Assembly (NCBI RefSeq): GCF_026153515.1 | Contig: NZ_CP110644.1 | Coordinates: 989,501-1,053,500 of the forward strand | Origin: Pseudomonas sp. KU26590 | Lineage (GTDB): Bacteria > Pseudomonadota > Gammaproteobacteria > Pseudomonadales > Pseudomonadaceae | Direction of reading: 5' to 3' | DNA: 64,000 bases | Part shown: positions 47,050-56,599 of the stretch, one piece after another | How the letters are laid out: every line of letters begins with the position of its first letter | Numbering within the stretch: position 1 is the stretch's first letter | Notes under the pieces: generated by a model | Told to the model about the DNA's origin: nothing | What the model saw: the letters and a program-made list of their open reading frames with translations, nothing else | Databases searched by the model: none | Translations under genes and position numbers: made by a program

Positions 47050-48972
47050 ATGCACAGCAATCACCTGACGCGCCACGCCGAACAAGTGCTGACCGTTACC
47101 CAAGGCAAAACGCCCCATCAATACGGCCCCGGCGCCGATCCTTCCATTGCCCGTTCATGGTTGCGGTGCCTGGAGGATTATCACCTCGACCCCGCCCAAG
47201 CCATGGCGCCCACCGTGCATGAACATGCGCGCGTGCTGGAGAGTCGCGAGCAACTGCAGCAGGTCCTGACCATCGCCGGCGACGAGATGAACAGCCTGCA
47301 CCGTCAGCTTGCCGGCGGCAGCGCGGTGCTGTTGACCGATGCACGCGGGATCATCCTCAATTGCGTGACCGAGCCCGGGGACCGGCGGATTTTCGAGCGT
47401 GCGGGCCTTTGGCTGGGCGCCGACTGGAGTGAGGCGCGCGAGGGCACTAACGGCATCGGCACCTGCCTGGTCGAGCGTCAGTCGGTGACCATCCATCGCG
47501 ACGAGCATTTTCGGGGCCGCCACACCGGACTGACCTGTTCGGCGAGCCCGGTGTTCGATCCCCATGGCGATCTGCTTGCGGTGCTCGACGTTTCTTCGGC
47601 CCGCCACGATGTGTCCCGCCAGAGCCAGTTTCACACCATGGCGCTGGTGAACCTGTCGGCGAAGATGATCGAGAGCAGCTATTTCCTGCGTCATTTTGAC
47701 GGTCAGTGGCTGCTGCGATTTCACCTTCAGGCTGGCGCGGTCGGTTTGTTCAGCGAAGGGCTGTTGGCGTTTGACGGCGAAGGCTGCGTCAGTGCGCTGA
47801 ATCAGAGCGCGCTGAATTTGCTGGGCTTGAGCCGTGGCGATCTGGTGGGGCAGGGCGTGGAATCGTTGTTTGACTGCTCACTGGATGAGTTGCTGAGCCG
47901 CGCTTCGCCGGACGCCGCCACCCGTTGGCCTTTGCGTACCCGTGATGGAAGGGGATTCTTCGCCGTGCTGCGCGGGCAATCGCGTACCGAGCTGAAGGAC
48001 CTTGCTACTCCGGTTGTCAGCACGTTGGCTGTGCCGGTCTGTTCGAGTGATATCTGGCTGGGCGACGCATCGCTGCACACTGATTTCCGTCGGGCGCTGA
48101 AGGTATTCGAGCGCGACGTGCCGTTGCTGATCAACGGCGAGACCGGCTCTGGCAAGGAGGCGTTCGCCAAGGCGGTGCATCAGGCGAGTCGGCGCTCCGC
48201 CAAGCCGTTCGTGGCGCTGAACTGCGCGGCCATTCCGGAAAGCCTGATCGAGAGCGAGCTGTTCGGTTATCGCGGCGGAAGTTTTACCGGCGCGCGCAAG
48301 GAAGGCATGCGCGGCAAGTTGCAACAGGCCGATGGCGGCACGTTGTTTCTGGATGAGATCGGCGACATGCCGGTGGCCTTGCAGACCCGTTTACTGCGAG
48401 TGCTGGAAGACCGGCTGGTGGTGCCCATTGGCGGCGAGCCGCGAGCGGTGGATGTACGAGTGATCAGCGCCACCCACCGGAATCTGCTGGATCGAGTGGA
48501 GGACGGCAGCTTTCGTGAGGATTTGTTTTATCGGCTTAACGGCCTGGAGATCGCCTTGCCGCCGTTGAGAGAGCGGAGTGATAAGGCGCAGTTGCTGGAG
48601 TTCTTGCTGGAGCAGGAGGCGAGAGGGCTTGCGATTGTGATTGAGGCGAAGGCCAGGCAGGCGCTGCTCGACTTCAACTGGCCCGGCAACGTGCGGCAGA
48701 TGCGCAACGTGCTGCGTACGCTGGCGGCGTTGTGCGATGAGGGGCGGATTGGTTTTGCTGATCTGCCGGTGGCGATTCGGCAGGGGAGTGCACAGACAAA
48801 GCCCGACATTTCCCATTCGCCCTTGGACGACGCGGAACGCGCAGCGCTCATCGCCACCCTGGAAACCCAGCGTTGGCACATGACCCACGCCGCCCGCGAG
48901 CTGGGGGTGAGTCGCAATACGCTGTATAGAAAGCTGCGCAAGCATGGGATACACCGCCGAACCTGTGTTTAG
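47050..48972 (+). CDS. Sigma-54-dependent activator, AcoR-like
   Basis: Enhancer-binding protein of 640 residues. An N-terminal GAF-type sensor (about 70-200, with [12 protein letters not shown] and [16 protein letters not shown]) and a PAS-like linker (about 215-300) are followed by the AAA+ domain: Walker [17 protein letters not shown], loop 1 variant [10 protein letters not shown] in place of GAFTGA, Walker [13 protein letters not shown]. The C-terminal Fis-type HTH reads [20 protein letters not shown]. It is divergent from the aldehyde dehydrogenase gene, whose promoter is sigma-54 type. The likely signal is acetaldehyde, acetoin or an alcohol. Confidence 0.92.
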   Translation: MHSNHLTRHAEQVLTVTQGKTPHQYGPGADPSIARSWLRCLEDYHLDPAQAMAPTVHEHARVLESREQLQQVLTIAGDEMNSLHRQLAGGSAVLLTDARGIILNCVTEPGDRRIFERAGLWLGADWSEAREGTNGIGTCLVERQSVTIHRDEHFRGRHTGLTCSASPVFDPHGDLLAVLDVSSARHDVSRQSQFHTMALVNLSAKMIESSYFLRHFDGQWLLRFHLQAGAVGLFSEGLLAFDGEGCVSALNQSALNLLGLSRGDLVGQGVESLFDCSLDELLSRASPDAATRWPLRTRDGRGFFAVLRGQSRTELKDLATPVVSTLAVPVCSSDIWLGDASLHTDFRRALKVFERDVPLLINGETGSGKEAFAKAVHQASRRSAKPFVALNCAAIPESLIESELFGYRGGSFTGARKEGMRGKLQQADGGTLFLDEIGDMPVALQTRLLRVLEDRLVVPIGGEPRAVDVRVISATHRNLLDRVEDGSFREDLFYRLNGLEIALPPLRERSDKAQLLEFLLEQEARGLAIVIEAKARQALLDFNWPGNVRQMRNVLRTLAALCDEGRIGFADLPVAIRQGSAQTKPDISHSPLDDAERAALIATLETQRWHMTHAARELGVSRNTLYRKLRKHGIHRRTCV

Positions 48973-48983
48973 GCCTCCAACCG

Positions 48984-49615
48984 TTCCCGGCTGAAGCCGG
49001 TCCCACTCAGTACGTGCTGCTTGGCCGGCATATGAGGCCGGGCGGGAAAGCGGGATAATGCAGGCTGACGCCCATCCTGTAGGAGCGCGCTTGCCCGCGA
49101 AGGCGTTTGAACGGCAATAACTGTATCGCCTGATTAACCGATTTCTCGGGCAAGCGCGCTCCTACAATTGACCGCGTCAGACCGCACATGCGCGAGCTTT
49201 TTTCAGTGGGACCGGCTTCAGCCGGGAATAGGCCTGCGTGAGCGCTATCCATTCTGCGGTGTGCCACCTGACGCTTTCCCGGCTGAAGCCGGTCCTACTG
49301 GGAGATCGCGGTCCCACTCAGTACTTGCTTCTTGGCCGGTATAGGGGCCATGGCGGGAAAACGAAATAATGATGACTGACGCGCATCCTGTAGGAGCGCG
49401 CTTGCCCGCGAAGGCGTTCGAACTGCAACCATTGTATTGCCTGATTAACCGATTTCGCGGGCAAGCGCGCTCCTACAATTGACCGCGTCAGATCGAAGAT
49501 GCACATGCGCGTGGCTTTTCAGTGGGACCGGCTTTAGCCGGGAAGAGGCCTGTGTGAGCGCTATCCATTCTGCGGTGGGACGCCCGACGTCTTCCCGGCT
49601 AAAGCCGGTCCTACC
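48984..49615. repeat. Tandemly duplicated REPIN block, two REP families interleaved
   Basis: The 764-base gap before mpl holds a ~310-bp unit in two diverged tandem copies. Each copy begins with TTCCCGGCTGAAGCCGGTCC (48984, 49276), contains TCCCACTCAGTAC, a REPIN starting GTAGGAGCGCGCTTGCCCGCGA (49079, 49390), the shared linker CAATTGACCGCGTCAGA, and GCGCTATCCATTCTGCGGTG. A third partial start lies at 49592-49615. No gene is supported. Confidence 0.87.
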
Positions 49616-49736
49616 ATGGCGTTCACTCACAATCCCGAGGGTCATCCTCAAGCGTGTCAGCCGCTCTCGGTAATTCCCCCGTGCGCATCCACTGCCTTCT
49701 ACGCTAACCTGCGGCCCATGTTCTAAGAGGTCGGTC

Positions 49737-51086
49737 ATGCACATTCATATTCTGGGTATCTGCGGCACGTTCATGGGTTCGCTGGCGGTGCTCGCCAAGG
49801 ATCTGGGCCATAAAGTCACGGGCTCCGATGCCAACGTCTACCCGCCGATGAGCACGCAGCTCGAAGCGCAGGGCATTCAGTTGATGCAGGGTTACGACCC
49901 TTCGCACCTCGAACCGGCACCGGATCTGGTGGTGGTCGGCAACGCCATGTCGCGCGGCAATCCCGCGGTCGAATATGTCCTGAACAAGGGCCTGCCCTAC
50001 GTTTCCGGGCCGCAGTGGCTGGCCGATCACGTCCTGCGCGGTCGCTGGGTGCTGGCCGTCGCTGGCACCCACGGCAAAACCACCACCAGCAGCATGCTCG
50101 CCTGGGTGCTGGAGCACGCTGGCATGGCCCCGGGCTTCCTGATCGGCGGCGTGCCGCAGAACTTCGATGTTTCGGCGCGTCTCGGCGATACGCCGTTCTT
50201 CGTCGTCGAGGCTGACGAATACGACAGCGCCTTTTTCGACAAGCGCTCCAAGTTCGTCCATTACGGCCCGCGCACCGCCATCCTCAACAACCTGGAATTC
50301 GATCACGCCGACATCTTCCCTGATCTGCCGGCCATCGAACGGCAGTTTCACCACCTCGTGCGCACCATCCCGAGCAAAGGCCTGGTCATTCACCCGACCA
50401 CCGAGCCGGCACTTGAGCGCGTGATTCAAATGGGCTGCTGGACGCCGGTGCAAACCACGGGCGAGGGCGGTCAATGGCAGGCGAACCTGCTCAGCGAAGA
50501 CGGTTCAAAATTCGAAGTGCTTTTCGAAGGTGCGGTCCAAGGCGTCGTCGATTGGGGCATGACCGGCCAGCACAACGTGGCGAATGCCTTGGCCACCCTC
50601 GCCGCTGCCCGCCACGTGGGCGTCGTGCCGCAGCAGGGCGTTGAGGCGTTGAGTGCTTTCAAGAGCGTGAAGCGGCGCATGGAGAAGGTCGCCGAAGTGC
50701 GCGGCATCACCATCTACGATGACTTCGCCCACCACCCGACCGCCATCGCCACCACGCTGGACGGTCTGCGCAAGAAGGTTGGCGATGCACCGATCATTGC
50801 CATCGTCGAGCCGCGTTCCAATTCCATGAAGCTCGGCGCCCACCGCGATGGTCTGCCGGAAAGCGTGGTCCAGGCCGATCAGGTGGTCTGGTATGCGCCG
50901 GCCAATCTGGGCTGGGATCTGGCCGCAACCGCTGCGCAATGCACCATTCCGTCACTGGTCTGCGACAGCCTCGACGGCATTATCGAGCTCGTGAAAAACC
51001 AGGCCGAGCCCGGCACCCACGTGGTCATCATGAGCAACGGCGGCTTCGGCGGCCTGCACGGCAAACTCGCGGAGGCACTGCAATGA
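49737..51086 (+). CDS. mpl: UDP-N-acetylmuramate:L-alanyl-gamma-D-glutamyl-meso-diaminopimelate ligase
   Basis: Recycles the murein tripeptide by attaching it to UDP-MurNAc. The 449-residue Mur ligase has [20 protein letters not shown] at the N-terminal UDP-binding domain, the ATP loop GTHGKTTT (110-117), the central-domain blocks [20 protein letters not shown] and [11 protein letters not shown], and the C-terminal [17 protein letters not shown]. The four-base overlap with ubiX (ATGA) suggests coupling; this mpl-ubiX pair is common in pseudomonads. Confidence 0.97.
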   Translation: MHIHILGICGTFMGSLAVLAKDLGHKVTGSDANVYPPMSTQLEAQGIQLMQGYDPSHLEPAPDLVVVGNAMSRGNPAVEYVLNKGLPYVSGPQWLADHVLRGRWVLAVAGTHGKTTTSSMLAWVLEHAGMAPGFLIGGVPQNFDVSARLGDTPFFVVEADEYDSAFFDKRSKFVHYGPRTAILNNLEFDHADIFPDLPAIERQFHHLVRTIPSKGLVIHPTTEPALERVIQMGCWTPVQTTGEGGQWQANLLSEDGSKFEVLFEGAVQGVVDWGMTGQHNVANALATLAAARHVGVVPQQGVEALSAFKSVKRRMEKVAEVRGITIYDDFAHHPTAIATTLDGLRKKVGDAPIIAIVEPRSNSMKLGAHRDGLPESVVQADQVVWYAPANLGWDLAATAAQCTIPSLVCDSLDGIIELVKNQAEPGTHVVIMSNGGFGGLHGKLAEALQ

Positions 51087-51712
51087 GCGGCCCTGAACGT
51101 ATTACCCTGGCAATGACCGGCGCGTCCGGCGCGCAATACGGTCTGCGCCTGCTGGACTGCCTGGTGCGCGAGGATCGCGAAGTGCACTTCCTTATTTCCA
51201 AGGCCGCACAGTTGGTCATGGCCACCGAAACCGACGTCAACCTGCCGCCCAAACCGCAGATGATGCAGGCCTTCCTCAACGAATACACCGGCGCGACAGC
51301 GGGCCAGATTCGGGTTTACGGCAAGGAAGACTGGATGTCACCGGTGGCGTCCGGTTCCGGTTCGCCGAGTGCGATGGTGGTAGTGCCGTGTTCGACCGGA
51401 ACGCTGTCGGCAATCGCCACGGGCGCCTGCAACAACCTGATCGAACGCGCCGCAGACGTGACGTTGAAGGAGCGTCGGCAGCTGATTCTGGTGCCCCGCG
51501 AGGCGCCGTTCTCCAGCATTCATCTGGAGAACATGCTCAAGCTGTCGAACATGGGCGCGGTGATTCTGCCGGCGTCGCCCGGTTTCTATCACCAGCCGCA
51601 GACGATCGATGATCTGGTGGATTTCGTCGTCGCACGGATCCTCAACTTGCTCAACGTCCCGCAGGACATGCTGCCGCGCTGGGGCGAGCATCACTTTGGC
51701 GCCGATGAATAA
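51083..51712 (+). CDS. ubiX: Flavin prenyltransferase UbiX
   Basis: Makes the prenylated FMN cofactor needed by the decarboxylase UbiD in ubiquinone synthesis. The 209 residues start [20 protein letters not shown], the FMN-binding loop, and contain [20 protein letters not shown] (with the conserved Ser/Thr/Cys block) and [20 protein letters not shown]. Start at 51083 overlaps the mpl stop. The next gene overlaps its end by eight bases. Confidence 0.96.
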   Translation: MSGPERITLAMTGASGAQYGLRLLDCLVREDREVHFLISKAAQLVMATETDVNLPPKPQMMQAFLNEYTGATAGQIRVYGKEDWMSPVASGSGSPSAMVVVPCSTGTLSAIATGACNNLIERAADVTLKERRQLILVPREAPFSSIHLENMLKLSNMGAVILPASPGFYHQPQTIDDLVDFVVARILNLLNVPQDMLPRWGEHHFGADE

Positions 51713-51992
51713 GCTCGTCGTCATTGCGCTGGGTCTGTTGCTGACCACAGGCTGCTCGACCGTGCGCACCCTCGATGCCAATCAGCCCGGCGCGCCGGTC
51801 GTGTACGCCGGCACACGACTGGATCTGTACGCCATCGAAGGGGGCTGCTGCGAGAAGGACCGCTTCGGCACCGAGGCGCCGAAGTATCCGATGCTCGACC
51901 TGCCCGGCAGCGCGCTGCTCGACACGCTGCTGCTGCCGTTGTCGATTCTGACCGCGCTGGGTGTTGGGTTTCAGGCTACCGGCGGGATGTAA
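51705..51992 (+). CDS. YceK/YidQ-family lipoprotein
   Basis: Small 95-residue predicted lipoprotein. [20 protein letters not shown] has a signal peptide with lipobox TTGC (lipid-bearing Cys17), followed by [13 protein letters not shown] and the C-terminal [20 protein letters not shown] typical of the YceK/YidQ (DUF1375) family. Function unknown; likely an envelope protein. It overlaps the ubiX 3' end by eight bases. Confidence 0.87.
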   Translation: MNKLVVIALGLLLTTGCSTVRTLDANQPGAPVVYAGTRLDLYAIEGGCCEKDRFGTEAPKYPMLDLPGSALLDTLLLPLSILTALGVGFQATGGM

Positions 51993-52010
51993 CTCGGGTC
52001 GGCGATCCCT

Positions 52011-52095
52011 GTAGGAGTGAGCTTGCTCGCGATTGCGATATGACTGGCCCTGTAAGGGTGACTGTCAGACCTGCTCGCGAGCAAGCTCACTCCTA
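52011..52095. repeat. REPIN (GGAGTGAGCTTGCTCGCGA type)
   Basis: GTAGGAGTGAGCTTGCTCGC at 52011 and its inverse GCGAGCAAGCTCACTCCTAC ending 52095. It separates the lipoprotein gene from the convergent NAD(P)-binding protein gene and may act as a bidirectional terminator. Confidence 0.85.
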
Positions 52096-52129
52096 CACAG
52101 TTCTTGCCGTTAGCTTGAGTGGTGCTCAG

Positions 52130-52771
52130 TCACTTCCCCAACCGCCGCAAGTCATCCGACTCAACCACCCGCACGCCGTCCTGCTCTTCCAGCGCCAGAC
52201 GCCACAGCGCGCGGGCCAGGTTGCACGCTTCAATGCCGCCGTATTTGCCGGGAATCAACTTGGCGAGAGGCGCGGCCAACTGTTCCACAAACCGTTGATC
52301 CTGCCGCTCGCCAATCAGCAGAGACGGCTGGGCGATGGTCAGTTGCGGCCAGCCCTGAAGCTTCAGTGCTTCTTCCATCTCGCCTTTGACGCGGCTGTAA
52401 AAGATGCTCGATTTCGGATCGGCGTTTACCGCGCTGATCACCAGCAGGTGACGCGCACCCAACTCGCGGGCACGTTTGCCGAATGCGACGACCATGTCCA
52501 GATCCACGGCCCGAAACGCTTCCTGGGAACCGGCCTGTTTGATCGTGGTGCCCAGGCAGCAGAACGCGATGTCTACGGGGCCTTCCAGCGCGGGCAGCAG
52601 GCTTTGAAGATCGCCGACCGGGTTTTCCAGGCGTGGATGTTCAGCCAGAGGACGACGGCTGGGGGCGAGAAGCCGGGTAACAGTGGGTTCGTTAAGCAGG
52701 CGGTCGAGCAAGTGCTCGCCAGTCAATCCGGTAGCTCCGGCAAGCAAGATGTGCTGAGGCGTCAAGTACAT
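52130..52771 (-). CDS. NAD(P)-binding oxidoreductase (atypical SDR, HTATIP2-like)
   Basis: A 213-residue atypical short-chain dehydrogenase. Starts [20 protein letters not shown] with the nucleotide loop GATGLTG, then [40 protein letters not shown] with a Tyr-x-x-x-Lys (YSRVK) and [13 protein letters not shown]. These blocks match the bacterial relatives of HTATIP2/CC3. Substrate unknown. ATG at 52771 has GGGAGA upstream. Single gene between two REPINs. Confidence 0.84.
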   Translation of the reverse strand: MYLTPQHILLAGATGLTGEHLLDRLLNEPTVTRLLAPSRRPLAEHPRLENPVGDLQSLLPALEGPVDIAFCCLGTTIKQAGSQEAFRAVDLDMVVAFGKRARELGARHLLVISAVNADPKSSIFYSRVKGEMEEALKLQGWPQLTIAQPSLLIGERQDQRFVEQLAAPLAKLIPGKYGGIEACNLARALWRLALEEQDGVRVVESDDLRRLGK

Positions 52772-52896
52772 GATCTTTCTCCCTTGATACGCCACAAGCA
52801 TAGGCGCTGTACCGGAACAGACTGCGGGCGAAGCGGGAGGGTTTCACAAAAACACATGAAATCTTGGCGCATCCCGCATTTGAGGGGCATCACTCC

Positions 52897-52984
52897 GTAG
52901 GAGCCGGCTTGCTGGCGAACCCGATCCGACATTCACCCTCTTCGCGTCTGGACACATGCGTTCGCCAGCAAGCCGGCCCCCACA
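52897..52984. repeat. REPIN (GGAGCCGGCTTGCTGGCGAAC type)
   Basis: GTAGGAGCCGGCTTGCTGGC at 52897 and inverse TTCGCCAGCAAGCCGGCC near 52962-52980. Same family as the elements at 12290 and 24324. Confidence 0.84.
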
Positions 52985-53006
52985 GGTTCCGCGTCATCGG
53001 AGGCAC

Positions 53007-54701
53007 TCAGCGGCGCACCGTATTCAGCGCGCGCTCCGCCTGACTTTTGCGCAGTTGCCGCCAATGGGCGACCACGCCTTTCGGCGCCCACATCTGCGGC
53101 TCGGAGGCTTCGAAGCTTTCGTCCGTCTCACGCTGGGCGACGATGTCTCGCGCTTCGTTGAACGCTTGCACCAGATCGTCGGTTTCCACCAGCGCCTTGC
53201 CGAACAGCGCCTCGCCGAAGTAGGTGAAATCGGCCTCCTCAGAACAGCCAAATGACACCCGATCCTCACGGGAGGCAGTGATCACCATCGTCCGCTCGTC
53301 CTTGATCGCCGGAATGAAACCGCCCGAATAGCACGCGGAAATCACCACCACCTTGTCGCGATTCTTCAGCGGCGCCAGCACGCCGGCCATCTCGTTGGCG
53401 GGCAGGTCTGACAGCTCCAGACGCGGCTGATCCAGCACCAGCTCGTGTTCATGGGTGCCGTGGCTGGTCAGGTAAATGAAGATCAAATCTTCCGGACCGC
53501 TGCGCTTGGCCAGCGTTTGCACGGCGCGGCTGATGGTCTCGCGGGTTGCCATCGGGCGATCGGCCATGTGATCGCGATGGTTGACCAACGTGATCTGACC
53601 CGAAGCACCGAAGCGCGTGGCCAACAGCTTGTTTACGTAATCGGCCTCGCGCAGAAAGACGCTCTGCTTGCCATCGCCACCCACGACAAGGCTGTAAAGC
53701 TCGATGGCCGGCGTGGAGGCGGGCACGGCGGCGAGGGCTTTCTCGACCAGGGCGCCCTGGGCGAGCAGGCCGATTTCCAGTGGGTCCGGGAGCAGCTTGC
53801 CGGCCGCGTCGCGCACGCGCTGGCCGTTGGACCAAGTGCCGCTCTGGACTTCGCCGTCCGCCGTGGTTAGCACGCCGCCGCCTTGATAGTTGTCGTTCTC
53901 GAACTGGCCGATGTACACGCTGCCGTCTGGGAGCTTCAGGCTGCCTGAGCCTGCGAAGCGCCAGTTCTTGAAGTCACCTTGATAGCGCGTGCCGTCGGAG
54001 CCGATCAGCTCGCCCTCGCCGGTGAACGCGCCATCCTTGAACTGGCCCGACCAGACATCGCCATCGGCGTTTTCGTAGCGACCGCGGCCATTGAGCTGAT
54101 TGTTATGGAAACCGCCGACGTACTGATCGCCATCGGCGCTGTTGAAGTTGCCCGTGCCTTCAAGCTGGCCGTCGACGAACTTGCCGCTGAACTGGTTGCC
54201 CGCCGAATCGTTGCGCTGGCCTTCACCGTTGGGTTTGCCATGGGCGAACTGGCCCTGATACTCGCTGCCGTCGTCCAGCTCCAGATGCCCGGCGCCGTCA
54301 TACAGATCGGCCTTGAACTCGCCGCGGTAACTCATGCCGTGCTCTTTGAGCGTGCCTTCGCCATCGCGTCGCCCCAGCTTGTAGCCGCCGACGTAACTGC
54401 CGGCGCTGGTCGTCAGCGAGCCCTGGCCATGGAATAGCCCGTCCTGAAAACCGCCCCGGTAAACGTCGCCATTGCTGGCGTGCCACTCACCCTGGCCGTT
54501 CCACTGCCCGCTCTTGAACTCCCCGGCGTACCAGCTGCCGTTGGGGTAATCGATCCGGCCCTTGCCTTGCAGCACGCCATTGATCACGTCGCCGCGATAG
54601 CGTCCGCCGTCGGGCAGGCGAGCGTCCGGGGGCAACAGCGATTCGCCGTCGCCGCAAGCGGTAAGAAGGAGGGTCAGGGCCAAAGGAGCAAACGCGCGCA
54701 T
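53007..54701 (-). CDS. MORN-repeat lipoprotein with C13 (legumain/caspase-like) peptidase domain
   Basis: A 564-residue exported protein. Residues 1-16 form a lipoprotein signal ending LLLTAC (Cys16). Residues about 30-300 are roughly twelve MORN repeats of the Y-x-G-x-F-x-x-G-x-x-x-G-x-G type (for example YAGEFKSGQWNGQGE and YQGQFAHGKPNGEGQ). Residues about 325-540 are a peptidase C13 domain with catalytic His414 in YLTSHGTHEHEL and Cys457 in VVISACYSGGF. The MORN part may bind lipid or partner proteins. The peptidase resembles GPI-transamidase and legumain, unusual in a bacterial envelope protein. Monocistronic; role unknown. Confidence 0.86.
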   Translation of the reverse strand: MRAFAPLALTLLLTACGDGESLLPPDARLPDGGRYRGDVINGVLQGKGRIDYPNGSWYAGEFKSGQWNGQGEWHASNGDVYRGGFQDGLFHGQGSLTTSAGSYVGGYKLGRRDGEGTLKEHGMSYRGEFKADLYDGAGHLELDDGSEYQGQFAHGKPNGEGQRNDSAGNQFSGKFVDGQLEGTGNFNSADGDQYVGGFHNNQLNGRGRYENADGDVWSGQFKDGAFTGEGELIGSDGTRYQGDFKNWRFAGSGSLKLPDGSVYIGQFENDNYQGGGVLTTADGEVQSGTWSNGQRVRDAAGKLLPDPLEIGLLAQGALVEKALAAVPASTPAIELYSLVVGGDGKQSVFLREADYVNKLLATRFGASGQITLVNHRDHMADRPMATRETISRAVQTLAKRSGPEDLIFIYLTSHGTHEHELVLDQPRLELSDLPANEMAGVLAPLKNRDKVVVISACYSGGFIPAIKDERTMVITASREDRVSFGCSEEADFTYFGEALFGKALVETDDLVQAFNEARDIVAQRETDESFEASEPQMWAPKGVVAHWRQLRKSQAERALNTVRR

Positions 54702-54800
54702 GGTAAATCCCGAAAATAAGATGTTTCGGCGTGATCTGATCGCGTACGTGTATCGAGTCGCTCACACAGCCGCAGCGAGTATGCCGCAGCGAGGAACGCT

Positions 54801-54830
54801 CATGAAACAGTCTGTTACGACTGTTTCATG
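54801..54830. promoter_or_regulatory. 30-bp inverted repeat between the MaoC and MORN/C13 genes
   Basis: CATGAAACAGT (54801-54811), spacer CTGTTACG, ACTGTTTCATG (54820-54830): perfect 11-base arms. It lies about 100 bases upstream of the MORN/C13 gene and is not followed by a T-run in either direction, so an operator is more likely than a terminator. Confidence 0.5.
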
Positions 54831-54861
54831 TTTCGGGAGGGTTCCGGGAGGGATAGCAGGG

Positions 54862-55317
54862 TTACACAAAGCACAGCGAAAGCGGTTCAGCAACGAACGC
54901 AGGCTTGTCCTGGCCTTCGATTTCAAGCGTTGCCGTGGCTTTGAGCAGCCATTGGCCGGGCTTCTTTTCGGTGACCTGCGCCAGCGTGACTTTTAGACGA
55001 ACGCGCGAATTCACTTTCACCGGCTGAATGAAACGCACGCTGTCCAGGCCATAGTTGATCGCCATTTGCATGCCTTCAGGCACGACCATCAAGGACTCCA
55101 TCAGTTTGGGCATGAGCGAAAGCGACAGAAACCCATGTGCGATGGTCGAACCGAACGGGGTTTGCGCTGCTTTGACCGGATCGACGTGGATGAACTGAAA
55201 GTCGCCGGTGGCCTCGGCGAACAGATTGATGCGCGCCTGATCGATGGTCAGCCAGTCGGAGCATCCCAGGTCCTTGCCTTCATAGCTTTTGAGTTCTGCA
55301 TCGGGTACGTGGGGCAT
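54862..55317 (-). CDS. MaoC-like (R)-specific enoyl-CoA hydratase
   Basis: A 151-residue hot-dog-fold protein predicted to hydrate enoyl-CoA. The hydratase-2 motif is visible as FAEATGDFQFIHVDPVKAAQ (catalytic Asp and His, about 34-53), followed by TPFGSTIAHGFLSLSLMPKL. Relatives (PhaJ, MaoC, NodN-like) link beta-oxidation to polyhydroxyalkanoate or act on odd acyl-CoAs. The C terminus SLCFV ends close to the inverted repeat at 54801. Single gene, with GGAGA upstream. Confidence 0.88.
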   Translation of the reverse strand: MPHVPDAELKSYEGKDLGCSDWLTIDQARINLFAEATGDFQFIHVDPVKAAQTPFGSTIAHGFLSLSLMPKLMESLMVVPEGMQMAINYGLDSVRFIQPVKVNSRVRLKVTLAQVTEKKPGQWLLKATATLEIEGQDKPAFVAEPLSLCFV

Positions 55318-55513
55318 CGCTACTCTCCTTGCCAGTTATTGTTTTCGCGCGCGATCTTCACAGGCACGGTGACGTCGGCGCTGTTATTGCTTGGCATTGA
55401 AGATCAGCACGCTGCACTGCGCGGGTCAATGTGCCCTCAACTGGCGAATACCACCCCATAGGCAGCGCGGGTGGCGTGCCTATAATGTCGCCGTGAATCT
55501 GCTGGAGTTTTCT

Positions 55514-55876
55514 ATGTTGCTAAGAGGCCTGACCTGGCTTGTGCTGTTCCAACTGATCGGAACCGCGCTCAATCACCTGTTTCTGTCGATACTGCCCGGC
55601 CCGATCATCGGGCTCGTGCTGTTGATGATCTACCTGATGACCCGCGGCGAAGTCAGCGAACCCATCAGCCTGGCCGCCAGCAGCCTGCTGCGATATCTGC
55701 CGTTGCTGCTGGTGCCGCCCGCCGTGGGCGTGATGGTGTATGCCGACCAGATCGCCGAGGACTTCTGGGCGATTGTCGGCTCGCTGGTTATTTCCCTTAT
55801 GGTCTCGCTGACCTTCGCCGGCTGGCTGATGCAGAAACTCATCGACCGTCAGGCCAATCGCCGGGAGCCATCATGA
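55514..55876 (+). CDS. CidA/LrgA-family holin-like protein
   Basis: A 120-residue inner-membrane protein with four predicted spans. QLIGTALNHLFLSILPGPII is the family's first conserved block and YLPLLLVPPAVGVMVY the second. CidA/LrgA proteins control murein hydrolase activity or carry small metabolites with their LrgB partner. ATG at 55514 with GGAG upstream is chosen; an in-frame GTG at 55493 is less likely. The stop overlaps the lrgB-like start by four bases. Confidence 0.88.
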   Translation: MLLRGLTWLVLFQLIGTALNHLFLSILPGPIIGLVLLMIYLMTRGEVSEPISLAASSLLRYLPLLLVPPAVGVMVYADQIAEDFWAIVGSLVISLMVSLTFAGWLMQKLIDRQANRREPS

Positions 55877-56589
55877 GCCTGGACTGGCACGGCGCCTGGC
55901 TGTCGGTGATTCATCACCCCTTGTTCGGCATCGCCATCACGCTGGGCGCTTATCAACTGGTGCTGGCCGGCTACGAGAAAACCCGATGGGTGTTTTTGCA
56001 GCCGGTGCTCATTTCGATGCTGGTGGTGATTGGCGTATTGGTGAGCTGCGGACTGTCCTACGTCGAATACCGCAAAAGCACTGAAATCCTCAGCATCCTG
56101 CTTGGCCCGGCGACGGTTGCGCTGGCAGTGCCGCTTTTTCTGAATCTGCGGCGGATCCGGCAACTGTTCTGGCCGGTATTGACTACGCTGGTGGTGGGCG
56201 GCGTACTGGCCACCGGGCTGTGCGTGGGCCTGGGCTGGATGCTCGGCGCGGATCACATGATCCTGATGACCATGGCGCCCAAGTCCGTGACTTCGCCGAT
56301 TGCCATGCTGGTCGCCGAGCAGATTGGCGGTGTGGCGGCGCTGGCCGCGGTGTTTGTGTTGATAACCGGGGTGATCGGCGGCATATTCGGCCCCGGCCTG
56401 CTGACCCTGGCGCGGGTAAACAGCCCGGAAGCCCGAGGCATGGCCCTTGGGCTGACGGCTCACGCGGTGGGTACGTCGGCGGCCCTGCAGGAAAGTGAGG
56501 AATGCGGCGCCTTCGCGGCGTTGGCGATGAGTTTGATGGGTGTCGCCACGGCCTTGTTCCTGCCGTTGGCGGTGTCTCTGGTTGCTTGA
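55873..56589 (+). CDS. LrgB/CidB-family membrane protein
   Basis: A 238-residue inner-membrane protein with six or more spans, partner of the CidA/LrgA-type gene upstream. Conserved blocks are LLGPATVALAVPLFLNLRRI and the signature APKSVTSPIAMLVAEQIGG (about 136-154), then GIFGPGLL and RGMALGLTAHAVGTSAALQE. Translationally coupled to the upstream gene (ATGA). Role in lysis control or pyruvate/glycolate-type transport is known for relatives but not settled here. Confidence 0.9.
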   Translation: MSLDWHGAWLSVIHHPLFGIAITLGAYQLVLAGYEKTRWVFLQPVLISMLVVIGVLVSCGLSYVEYRKSTEILSILLGPATVALAVPLFLNLRRIRQLFWPVLTTLVVGGVLATGLCVGLGWMLGADHMILMTMAPKSVTSPIAMLVAEQIGGVAALAAVFVLITGVIGGIFGPGLLTLARVNSPEARGMALGLTAHAVGTSAALQESEECGAFAALAMSLMGVATALFLPLAVSLVA

Positions 56590-56599
56590 GGATAGGTTT

